From Elizabethkingia sp. YR214 (GTDB taxonomy: Bacteria > Bacteroidota > Bacteroidia > Flavobacteriales > Weeksellaceae): DNA of 64,000 nt. How positions within the stretch are numbered: position 1 is the stretch's first letter; each line of letters begins with the position of its first letter. The DNA lies in NCBI RefSeq assembly GCF_003058195.1, contig NZ_QBUH01000004.1:248001-312000 (forward strand), given 5' to 3'. Positions 19,320 through 26,339 of this stretch are shown here, piece after piece. The notes under the pieces are model-generated. The model was given only the letters and a program-made list of their open reading frames with translations. It was not told the origin of the DNA and made no database searches. A program made the position numbers and the translations under genes.

Positions 19320-20531
19320 ATGAAACGTTCAGGAACTGCAGACTTACCATTACACTACGGAAAGGTTCCCGCTTGGTTATACGAGCGGATGTCTGCTCTT
19401 GGACTTTCTATAGTAGAGGTTATATTGGCAGATTATGGGAAAGAAGAAGTCGTAAGACGGCTGTCCGATCCTTTCTGGTTTCAAAGTTTTGGAGCTGTAT
19501 TAGGAATGGATTGGCATTCTTCAGGTATTACAACTTCTGTAATGGGTTCTTTAAAAAGAGCTATTAATCCGAATTCCCAAAGTTTAGGACTTTATATATG
19601 TGGAGGAAAAGGAAAATATTCCAGAGATACTCCACAGGAGCTGCTTCAGATCGCAGATAAAACCGGACTAAACGGAACAGAATTGGTAAAAGCCAGTAAA
19701 TTGTCTGCAAAAGTAGATAATACAGCTATTCAAGATGGTTACCAGTTATACCAACATAATTTTGTTGTCACGGATAGTGGCAATTGGTGTGTAATTCAGC
19801 AAGGTTTAAACGATGCTGATGGTACAGCAAGGCGCTATCATTGGTTATCGGAAAATCTTACCTCTTTTATAGAAGAACCACATACCGGGATAAATGGAAT
19901 TTCTAAAGGAACGATTCTAAATCTTACAGCTACAGAAGCCTCAGATAACAGAAAAGGAATTCTCGATATTTCTCATACTGATTCAGCAAAGATTATGCAG
20001 GACTTTGCCACGTTGATTCTACCTGCACATCATGATGTAAGAGCTACAGATATAGATCTTAAACGATTGGGAGCATTACTCTATGTTACCAGAGAGCAAC
20101 AGCCTCAAAACTTTGAAGATCTTCTTATGTTGGAAGGAGTAGGTCCCCGTACCATGCAATCGCTGGCGCTGGTTAGTGAAGTTATTCATGGCGCTCCCTC
20201 GCGTTTCAAAGATCCTGCCCGTTTTTCGTTTGCACACGGCGGAAAAGATGGACATCCGTTTCCTGTTCCTATAAAAATCTATGATGAAAGTATTCAGATC
20301 CTCCAGAAAGGAATAGAAAAATCTAAACTGGGAAATTCTGATAAGCTGAAATCAATTAATAAATTGCATCAGATTGTACTGGATGCTGAAAAGAACTTTA
20401 CACCCAATTTTGACATTCAACAGGTCATAGAAGAAGAAAGAAGTGTGTCGTGGCAATATGGTGGAAAGTCTACAATGGGAGACGCTAAGAAGCCAGATAC
20501 TCCAAAAGCTATACAATTATCATTATTCTAA
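19320..20531 (+). CDS. DUF763 domain protein
   Basis: A 403-residue protein spanning the whole DUF763 family: the start RSGTADLPLHYGKVPAWLYERM and the conserved HSSGITTSVMGSLKRA, LCICGGKGKYSR-like (YICGGKGKYSRDTP) and HGGKDGHPFPVP segments are seen. Near residues 275-290 the stretch LLMLEGVGPRTMQSLALVSE is a helix-hairpin-helix-like motif, typical of non-specific DNA contact. The function is unknown. It begins 12 nt after the tpx terminator and is followed 13 nt later by a VOC gene, so it may lead the accessory block downstream. Confidence 0.85.
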   Translation: MKRSGTADLPLHYGKVPAWLYERMSALGLSIVEVILADYGKEEVVRRLSDPFWFQSFGAVLGMDWHSSGITTSVMGSLKRAINPNSQSLGLYICGGKGKYSRDTPQELLQIADKTGLNGTELVKASKLSAKVDNTAIQDGYQLYQHNFVVTDSGNWCVIQQGLNDADGTARRYHWLSENLTSFIEEPHTGINGISKGTILNLTATEASDNRKGILDISHTDSAKIMQDFATLILPAHHDVRATDIDLKRLGALLYVTREQQPQNFEDLLMLEGVGPRTMQSLALVSEVIHGAPSRFKDPARFSFAHGGKDGHPFPVPIKIYDESIQILQKGIEKSKLGNSDKLKSINKLHQIVLDAEKNFTPNFDIQQVIEEERSVSWQYGGKSTMGDAKKPDTPKAIQLSLF

Positions 20532-20544
20532 AAATATTTTTGTT

Positions 20545-20931
20545 ATGAAAGCTGAAGCCGTTATTCCTGTTTTAAGAATGTTTGACTATCAGAAGGCAAA
20601 AGAGTTTTATGTAGATTGGTTGGGGTTTGATATTCTGTGGGAACATACATTTGAAGATAATTTTCCTATTTATATGGAAATACAGAGAGCCAATATTAAA
20701 TTCCACCTTAGTGAACATCATGGTGATGGTACTCCCGGAACCAATATATTTATCTGGTGTAGCGGAATAGAGGATTTTCATAAAGAACTCTCTGCGAAAA
20801 ACTATAAATATAATAAACCCGGATTGGCAGAAACATTTTACGGAGCATTATCTTTTACAGTCACTGATCCGTTCGGAAATAATATTATCTTTAACCAAAA
20901 ACTGGAAGAAAATTATGAATCCGATTTATAA
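20545..20931 (+). CDS. VOC-family protein (bleomycin-resistance-like)
   Basis: A 128-residue protein of the glyoxalase/bleomycin-resistance fold: VLRMFDYQKAKEFYVDWLGF, FHLSEHHGDGTPG and TVTDPFGNNIIFNQ. I chose ATG 20545 because the longer reading frame runs back into the DUF763 gene. Proteins of this subgroup (glyoxalase superfamily protein) often sequester drugs or isomerise small metabolites; the ligand is unknown. The end overlaps the Crp/Fnr-type regulator gene by 17 nt, indicating coupled expression. Confidence 0.87.
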   Translation: MKAEAVIPVLRMFDYQKAKEFYVDWLGFDILWEHTFEDNFPIYMEIQRANIKFHLSEHHGDGTPGTNIFIWCSGIEDFHKELSAKNYKYNKPGLAETFYGALSFTVTDPFGNNIIFNQKLEENYESDL

Positions 20932-21502
20932 AGAAATATATCAGCACTTTATGCTGTCCGATGAAGATATAATTCTGATTGCGGAGAAGCATAAGGTAAC
21001 AGAAACAGAAAAAGGAAAAATATTTCTGCATGAAGGAGAAACTGCCAACGAATATTATTTATTGGAAAAAGGACTGGTACGTGCTTTTGTATACGATTAT
21101 GATAACAACGAAATCACAACTGAGTTTTTTACAGAAGGAGATATTGTTATTGTTCCGGCTTCGCTTTTTCAGAGAACTCCTTCTCAGGAAAATCTTCAGA
21201 CAGTAACGGATTGTACACTGCTGAAAATAGAATTTGACGATTTTCAGCATATTTATCATACCATTCCCGGATTTAGTGAGTGGGGACGTCTTTGGTTCAG
21301 TTATCAGGTTTTTTCCATGAAACAGCGTTCTCTGGATATGATTACATTATCCGCAACCAAACGTTATCTGAATCTGATGGAACAAAAGCCAGGTGTAGTC
21401 AGATTTGCTCCTCTAAAGCAAATTGCTTCCTATCTTGGTGTAACAGATACTTCTCTTAGCAGAATTCGGAAAGAACTGGTTTCTCATAAAAAAGAATCTT
21501 AA
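20915..21502 (+). CDS. Crp/Fnr-family transcriptional regulator
   Basis: A 195-residue regulator with an N-terminal cyclic-nucleotide-binding-like beta roll (about residues 25-115: KIFLHEGETANEYYLLEKGLVRAF) and a C-terminal winged helix (SYLGVTDTSLSRIRKEL at about 173-188). There is no Fe-S cysteine cluster as in Fnr, and the ligand pocket lacks the typical cAMP-binding Arg-Ser signature. It overlaps the VOC gene by 17 nt. A palindrome of Crp/Fnr shape lies 110 nt downstream in the promoter of the following gene, and it may be the regulator's own target. Confidence 0.88.
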   Translation: MNPIYKEIYQHFMLSDEDIILIAEKHKVTETEKGKIFLHEGETANEYYLLEKGLVRAFVYDYDNNEITTEFFTEGDIVIVPASLFQRTPSQENLQTVTDCTLLKIEFDDFQHIYHTIPGFSEWGRLWFSYQVFSMKQRSLDMITLSATKRYLNLMEQKPGVVRFAPLKQIASYLGVTDTSLSRIRKELVSHKKES

Positions 21503-21612
21503 AATATTATTGGCATGGACATTTTGTTCATGCTATTATTTTTTTAGCAAATTAGTGCTGTACACAAAAACCAGTAGTATGAGCTAAAATAGATAAAACT
21601 CTTTTATATTTC

Positions 21613-21626
21613 TTGCCCTATGGCAA
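21613..21626. promoter_or_regulatory. Crp/Fnr-like palindrome TTGCC-N4-GGCAA
   Basis: A perfect 14-bp dyad with spacing identical to Fnr/Crp half-site geometry (TTGNN, 4 nt, NNCAA). It lies 24-37 nt upstream of a -7 box, just downstream of the Crp/Fnr-family gene. Function as its operator is inferred. Confidence 0.45.
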
Positions 21627-21649
21627 GTCCATATTATATTATTCACTCT

Positions 21650-21657
21650 TAATTTTG
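21650..21657 (+). promoter_or_regulatory. -7 box TAATTTTG of the DinB/hydrolase genes
   Basis: Exact match to TAnnTTTG, 43 nt before the DinB start codon. A proper -33 TTG was not seen, which fits activator dependence. Confidence 0.55.
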
Positions 21658-21700
21658 ATAAAGAAATGAGATAGTTTAAACCGACTTAAAACAATTACAA

Positions 21701-22225
21701 ATGAATGCACCAAAATCATTAAAATTAGAAGTCATCATTCCTGCGTACAGGATGCATACCCAGACCTTTCTGAATGTACTGGACGGAATTACAGAAGAAG
21801 ATGCACTGAAAAGAATTGACGGACGAACCAATCATATCATCTGGATGGCCGGAAACTATGTAAACGTTCGCTATGCTATTGCTCATATACTGGGAGAAGT
21901 AACAGAAGATCCGTATCAGGATTTATTTTTTATGGGAAAAGCACTAGATGAAAGCTTTTCTTATCCTTCTCTGAAAGAATTGAAAGACAGCTTTCATGCT
22001 GTTTCCCCAAAAGCCTATCAGAAGCTTTTAGAAGCTACTGATGAGCAACTATCCGAAATGTTTCCTATTAATATGAATATCCCTTTTATTAAAGAAGATA
22101 AGCTCAACTTTATAGGAATGTGTATCGGACGTCAGGATTACCTATGTGGACAAATGGGATTGATGCGGCGTTTGCTCAATTATCCCGGAATGAAATATGA
22201 CACGGATAATAATATTCTGTATTAA
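21701..22225 (+). CDS. DinB-family protein
   Basis: A 174-residue four-helix-bundle protein of the DinB/YfiT superfamily, whose members carry a three-His metal site and some of which are bacillithiol- or mycothiol-dependent transferases. Here the helix 4 segment reads QDYLCGQMG where the family usually has ExYHxGQ, so one metal ligand is replaced by Leu. Activity is therefore doubtful. The alpha/beta hydrolase gene starts 2 nt after its stop, so both are in one operon under the Crp/Fnr-like operator. Confidence 0.8.
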   Translation: MNAPKSLKLEVIIPAYRMHTQTFLNVLDGITEEDALKRIDGRTNHIIWMAGNYVNVRYAIAHILGEVTEDPYQDLFFMGKALDESFSYPSLKELKDSFHAVSPKAYQKLLEATDEQLSEMFPINMNIPFIKEDKLNFIGMCIGRQDYLCGQMGLMRRLLNYPGMKYDTDNNILY

Positions 22226-22227
22226 AT

Positions 22228-23001
22228 ATGGAACCGCATAAGGCCGGATATTTGGATATCAATGGTATCCGTTTATACCACGAAATTTACGGAGAAGGGA
22301 AACCTTTAGTATTAGTTCATGGCGGAGGATCTTCTATACGACAAGACTTTAAGGAGGTCATTAACAGGCTACATAACGAGCGGAGGCTTATCGGAATAGA
22401 TTTGCAAAATCATGGAAAATCTGATCACAGAGACGTTCCGGAAACCTTTGAACAGGATGCAAAAGACATTATAGCTGCTCTTGATAAACTGAATATTGAA
22501 AAAGCTTCATTCTTTGGCTTTAGTAATGGTGCAACAAGCATTATGAAAATCGCAGAACTTTTCCCCGATAGAGTAGAGAAGATAATTGCTGCATCCGGAG
22601 TTTATAAAAGAAAAGGAATGGTGGATGGTTTTTTTGAGGGAATGGAAAATGCTACAATAGAAATAATGCCGGACTACCTTAAGGAGAATTTCTTAAAGCT
22701 GACACCGGATGAGGACAAACTTCATAATATGTTTCGGAAAGACAGCCAGAGAATGATAAACTTTGAAGACTGGGATAATAAGACAATACAGAATATTCAG
22801 AAACCTGTATTTCTTATTTACGGAGACAGAGATGTGATAAAAATATCTCATGCTGCCGATTTGCATACGCTACTTCCGGATTCGCGGCTGCTGGTACTTC
22901 CTACAGGGCATGGTACTTATATGATGGCCGATGAACACGGAAATACAAATAACAGAATGATAGATTTTACACTATTAAAGATCAAAAAATTTTTACAATA
23001 A
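22228..23001 (+). CDS. Alpha/beta hydrolase
   Basis: A 257-residue alpha/beta-hydrolase: oxyanion-hole VHGGGSS, nucleophile elbow FGFSNGATS (Ser about 99), acidic residue in IYGDRDV, catalytic His in PTGHGT near 231. No signal peptide, so cytoplasmic. The family covers esterases, epoxide hydrolases and haloperoxidases, and the substrate cannot be named. It is within the same unit as the DinB gene (2 nt gap) and the VOC gene (18 nt gap). Confidence 0.87.
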   Translation: MEPHKAGYLDINGIRLYHEIYGEGKPLVLVHGGGSSIRQDFKEVINRLHNERRLIGIDLQNHGKSDHRDVPETFEQDAKDIIAALDKLNIEKASFFGFSNGATSIMKIAELFPDRVEKIIAASGVYKRKGMVDGFFEGMENATIEIMPDYLKENFLKLTPDEDKLHNMFRKDSQRMINFEDWDNKTIQNIQKPVFLIYGDRDVIKISHAADLHTLLPDSRLLVLPTGHGTYMMADEHGNTNNRMIDFTLLKIKKFLQ

Positions 23002-23019
23002 CCTTCAAATTTTATTACA

Positions 23020-23460
23020 ATGCCTAAATTAAACCCATACCTCAATTTTGATGGTAAAGCCGAAGAAGCTTTTAATTTTTACAAATCTGTTTTCGGAGGA
23101 GAATTCCTTGGTGATATTCATAAAATGGGGAATGCTCCCGGTACCGAAAACTTATCTGAAGAAGCAAAAAACAGAGTAATGCATATTGCATTACCAATAG
23201 GAAATGATTTATTAATGGCCTCTGATATTGTTCCGGAATTTGGACAAAGTCTTCAGTTAGGAAACAATAACTATGTCTCTATTTTTCCTGAATCCAGAGA
23301 TGAAGCAGAAAAACTATTTAAAGGTCTTTCTGAAGGCGGAACTATAGAAATGCCTCTGGAAGACCAGTTCTGGGGAGATTATTTTGGCTGTTTTACAGAT
23401 AAATTTGATGTAAAATGGATGATTAATTATAGTGGCGATAAAGGCTACGAAAATCAATAA
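23020..23460 (+). CDS. PhnB-like VOC-family protein
   Basis: A 146-residue single-domain PhnB-type VOC protein: PYLNFDGKAEEAFNFYKSVFGGEFLG, SDIVPEFG and WGDYFGCFTDKFDVKWMINY. PhnB-like proteins resemble demethylubiquinone methyltransferase-related folds but have no known enzymatic role. It ends the DinB-hydrolase-VOC unit at a perfect terminator hairpin. Its fold recurs as two copies in the gene at 23992. Confidence 0.87.
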   Translation: MPKLNPYLNFDGKAEEAFNFYKSVFGGEFLGDIHKMGNAPGTENLSEEAKNRVMHIALPIGNDLLMASDIVPEFGQSLQLGNNNYVSIFPESRDEAEKLFKGLSEGGTIEMPLEDQFWGDYFGCFTDKFDVKWMINYSGDKGYENQ

Positions 23461-23466
23461 TGAATA

Positions 23467-23499
23467 AACTTGTCAGGGCCTAAAACCCTGACAAGTTTT
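23467..23499 (+). terminator. Terminator of the DinB-hydrolase-VOC unit
   Basis: A perfect 12-bp stem (23467-23478 with 23486-23497) and 7-nt loop. The following U-run is short, but the stem is strong. Confidence 0.8.
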
Positions 23500-23570
23500 A
23501 ATCTGTCAACAACTACATTAAGATAAAAATCAATTTCAGTATTTTAGATAAACTAATTAATTCAAATATC

Positions 23571-23981
23571 ATGGAACAAATCACAATAGAAACAACTGTA
23601 AATGCTCCTGTAGAAAAAGTTTGGGATTATTTTAATCAACCAGAACATATTACCCAATGGAATTTTGCTCACGAAAGTTGGTTTTGTCCTTCCTCTGAAA
23701 ACGATTTGAGAGTAGGCGGGAAGTTCAATAACAGAATGGAAGCCAAAGATGGAAGTTTTGGATTTAACTTTGAGGGAACTTATGATGAGGTCGTTCCTCA
23801 GCAGCTAATCAGATATCATATGCCAGATGGTAGGAAGGTTTCCACAACTTTTGAAGTAGTAGAAGACGGGACAAAAATTACCACAGCTTTCGATCCCGAA
23901 GCAGAAAATCCTGTTGAAATGCAAAAAGACGGATGGAATGCAATCTTAGGCAGTTTTAGCCAGTACACAGAAACACACTAA
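23571..23981 (+). CDS. SRPBCC (AHSA1-type) domain protein
   Basis: A 136-residue START-like protein. Its opening ETTVNAPVEKVWDYFNQPEHITQW is the classical AHSA1/YndB motif, and DGWNAILGSFSQY closes the fold with the C-terminal helix. It begins a second unit after the terminator at 23.5 kb. Members bind hydrophobic or aromatic ligands, but none is identified. The two-domain VOC gene follows 10 nt later. Confidence 0.87.
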   Translation: MEQITIETTVNAPVEKVWDYFNQPEHITQWNFAHESWFCPSSENDLRVGGKFNNRMEAKDGSFGFNFEGTYDEVVPQQLIRYHMPDGRKVSTTFEVVEDGTKITTAFDPEAENPVEMQKDGWNAILGSFSQYTETH

Positions 23982-23991
23982 AAATAAAAAA

Positions 23992-24846
23992 ATGAATAAT
24001 GATATTTTTCCATGTCTTTGGTGCAATGGAGACGCGAAGGAATCAGCAGAATTTTATTGCCAGGTATTTGGTGGGAAAATTACAGTAGATACACCTGTTG
24101 TAATAAATATAGAATTGTTCGGGCAAAAGCTTATGCTACTGAATGCAGGGCCACAGTTTGAGAAAAATCCTTCGATATCTTTTCTGATAAATTGTGCCTC
24201 CGAGGAAGATGTACAACATTACTGGAATATGTTATCTGAAGGCGGAATGGCATTAATGGAACTCGGCTCTTATCCGTGGAGCAAGAAATACGGATGGATT
24301 AAAGATAAATATGGCACAACCTGGGAACTCTATTTTGGAGAAATGCAGGAACAAAGAATGGTACCTACGCTAATGTTTATGCATAAAAATAATGGAAAGG
24401 CAATGGAAGCAATGGAATTCTATACCAGTACATTTCCGGACTCTAAGATTGAGGGTGTTCTGAAGTATAAAGATGGTGGTGAGAATGCAGAAAATCCTGA
24501 AAATGTACAGCATGCTCAGTTTACTATCAATAATTATATGCTAGGTTGTATGGATTCTTCTTTTGACCACAAGTTTGACTTCAATGAAGGAATATCTTTG
24601 GTCATGATGACAAATGATCAAAAAGAAACAGATCATCTTTGGAATACATTGATATCCGGAGGAGGAAGGGAGAGTATGTGTGGCTGGTTGAAGGATCAAT
24701 ATGGTGTCAGCTGGCAAATTGTTCCTAAAAAACTAATTGAATTGATGAATGATTCTAATCCTGAAAAATCACAAAAAGTTGTTCAGGCTATGCTTAAAAT
24801 GCAGAAGATTATAATTACCGATTTGGAGACAGCATATCACTCCTAA
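23992..24846 (+). CDS. Two-domain PhnB-like VOC protein
   Basis: A 284-residue tandem fusion of two PhnB-like VOC modules, residues about 1-115 (FPCLWCNGDAKESAEFYCQVFGG) and about 122-245 (PTLMFMHKNNGKAMEAMEFY), plus a helical tail. The usual PhnB length is about 140 residues, so this is an internal duplication or a fusion. Annotations of this type are often given as 3-demethylubiquinone-9 3-methyltransferase, but no SAM-binding motif is present and I do not support that name. It is flanked by SRPBCC genes. Confidence 0.85.
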   Translation: MNNDIFPCLWCNGDAKESAEFYCQVFGGKITVDTPVVINIELFGQKLMLLNAGPQFEKNPSISFLINCASEEDVQHYWNMLSEGGMALMELGSYPWSKKYGWIKDKYGTTWELYFGEMQEQRMVPTLMFMHKNNGKAMEAMEFYTSTFPDSKIEGVLKYKDGGENAENPENVQHAQFTINNYMLGCMDSSFDHKFDFNEGISLVMMTNDQKETDHLWNTLISGGGRESMCGWLKDQYGVSWQIVPKKLIELMNDSNPEKSQKVVQAMLKMQKIIITDLETAYHS

Positions 24847-24872
24847 ATAATTAATTTATAATATTGTATCTC

Positions 24873-25295
24873 ATGGAAAAACTTTTTTATCAGATTCAGA
24901 TCAATGCTGCTCCAGATAAAATATGGAAAGTATTATGGGATGATGTTACTTATACACAGTGGACATCAGTTTTTTCCGAAGGCTCTTTTTATAAAGGAAC
25001 TTTGGAAGAGGGAAGTATTGTGAAATTTTTCGATCCTAATAATAATGGTATGTATAGCCGTATTGAAAAAAATGTTCCGAATAAAGAAATGAAATTTCTG
25101 CATCTTGGTGAAATTTATGACGGTGTAGAGAAGGCACAAAACTGGGGAGAAGCAACAGAATCTTATATATTGGAAGAAACCGGAAACGGAACAATTCTTA
25201 AAGGAGAAATACAGACCCCAGAAGAATTTAAAAGTTTCTTTGAAGATAAGTTTCCGAAAGCATTGGAAATTGTGAAAAGTCTAGCTGAGAAATAG
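24873..25295 (+). CDS. SRPBCC-family protein, paralogue 1
   Basis: A 140-residue SRPBCC protein. I took ATG 24873; a TTG 9 nt upstream would add three residues. The segments QIQINAAPDKIWKVLW, YTQWTSVFSEGS and the terminal KALEIVKSLAEK align with the next gene's protein, so the two arose by tandem duplication, although only moderately identical now. It has no signal peptide. It is part of the 23.5-26.2 kb unit. Confidence 0.85.
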   Translation: MEKLFYQIQINAAPDKIWKVLWDDVTYTQWTSVFSEGSFYKGTLEEGSIVKFFDPNNNGMYSRIEKNVPNKEMKFLHLGEIYDGVEKAQNWGEATESYILEETGNGTILKGEIQTPEEFKSFFEDKFPKALEIVKSLAEK

Positions 25296-25328
25296 CAACT
25301 GAATTTTATAACCTTAAAAGATATATTT

Positions 25329-25766
25329 ATGGAAACCTTAGCATATGAATATGAAATCAATGCTTCACCACAGAAAATCTGGGATATCTTGTGGAGTGAA
25401 GCAACCTATAATGAATGGACAAAATTTTTCGGTTCAGATTCTGTTATGAAATCGGATTGGAAAGTAGGCGGACGTACATTATTTGTGAACAGCAAAGGAG
25501 ACGGAATGGTCTCGACTATTGATAGTCTTAAAGAACCTCATCAGATCGTATTTAAACATTTGGGAATGATATTAAATGGGATTGAAGATCTCCATAGTAA
25601 AGAAATTATGGAATGGAGCGGAGCCCAAGAAAAGTATTTTCTTACAAATTTGGGGGATAAGACCAAACTTCATGTTGAGGTTCAGGTAGATGAGAAATGG
25701 AAAGATGATATGGATAAAGGATTTATCAAAGGACTCGGATTGGTAAAAGAATTAGCAGAAAAATAA
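25329..25766 (+). CDS. SRPBCC-family protein, paralogue 2
   Basis: A 145-residue SRPBCC protein paralogous to its upstream neighbour: YEINASPQKIWDILW, YNEWTKFFGSDS and GLVKELAEK. It lies 33 nt after the first copy. The DoxX-family gene starts immediately at its stop codon (TAA then ATG), implying coupled translation. Ligand unknown. Confidence 0.86.
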   Translation: METLAYEYEINASPQKIWDILWSEATYNEWTKFFGSDSVMKSDWKVGGRTLFVNSKGDGMVSTIDSLKEPHQIVFKHLGMILNGIEDLHSKEIMEWSGAQEKYFLTNLGDKTKLHVEVQVDEKWKDDMDKGFIKGLGLVKELAEK

Positions 25767-26225
25767 ATGAAATTATTATCCATACTCTTTAGTGTATTTA
25801 TTATAGCCCTGCTCGGAACAAAAATTATTCAGGGAGAATGGAACTGGATTTTTTCAGGTAATCTGGGGATGGCTGTATTTATTATTTTTACAGGGTTTTC
25901 TCACTTTAAGTTTCAGAAAGGAATGGCTCTGATGATTCCGGACTTTATTCCTTACAAAATGTTCTGGGTATATTTTACCGGAGTATTGGAAATAGCAGCC
26001 GGAATAGGATTAATGTTGCCACAACTGAGAGAAATAACAGCCATTTTGCTTATTGTTTTTTATATTGCTGTATTTATAGCCAATATTAATTCCTCGAAAA
26101 AACGGATCAATATTTTTAAAGCTGACTATACGGGCCCGGGAATGACATATTTGTATAAAGAAAGAATACCTATGCAGATTATTCTGATCGCCTGGGCATG
26201 GTACTTTGGGATTTATTTACACTAG
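25767..26225 (+). CDS. DoxX-family membrane protein
   Basis: A 152-residue inner-membrane protein with four predicted helices: about 1-20, 30-48, 70-90 and 95-115, plus a C-terminal helix. The VLEIAAGIGLMLPQLREITAI stretch is typical of DoxX-like proteins (some associated with thiosulfate or membrane oxidoreduction). Function is unclear in this family. It begins exactly after the stop of the SRPBCC paralogue and closes the unit. Confidence 0.83.
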   Translation: MKLLSILFSVFIIALLGTKIIQGEWNWIFSGNLGMAVFIIFTGFSHFKFQKGMALMIPDFIPYKMFWVYFTGVLEIAAGIGLMLPQLREITAILLIVFYIAVFIANINSSKKRINIFKADYTGPGMTYLYKERIPMQIILIAWAWYFGIYLH

Positions 26226-26339
26226 ATAATAAATAAAATTTTGCAGATAAATCATATTGAGTGTAACATTTTGGTGTTATAAATAGTCTTATTAGTAAAT
26301 AGCTGTTTTTCAGCTAACCTAATCACTAAAATATGAGTT

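Noticed and set aside
19316-19567. Short plus-strand frame at the start of the DUF763 gene
   Set aside because: A shadow frame of DUF763 in the +1 register, without homology.
20443-20544. Extended N-terminus of the VOC gene into the DUF763 gene
   Set aside because: The extension overlaps DUF763's conserved C-terminus; the fold begins at ATG 20545.
23992-24846. 3-demethylubiquinone-9 3-methyltransferase
   Set aside because: No SAM-binding motif; it is a tandem PhnB/VOC fold.
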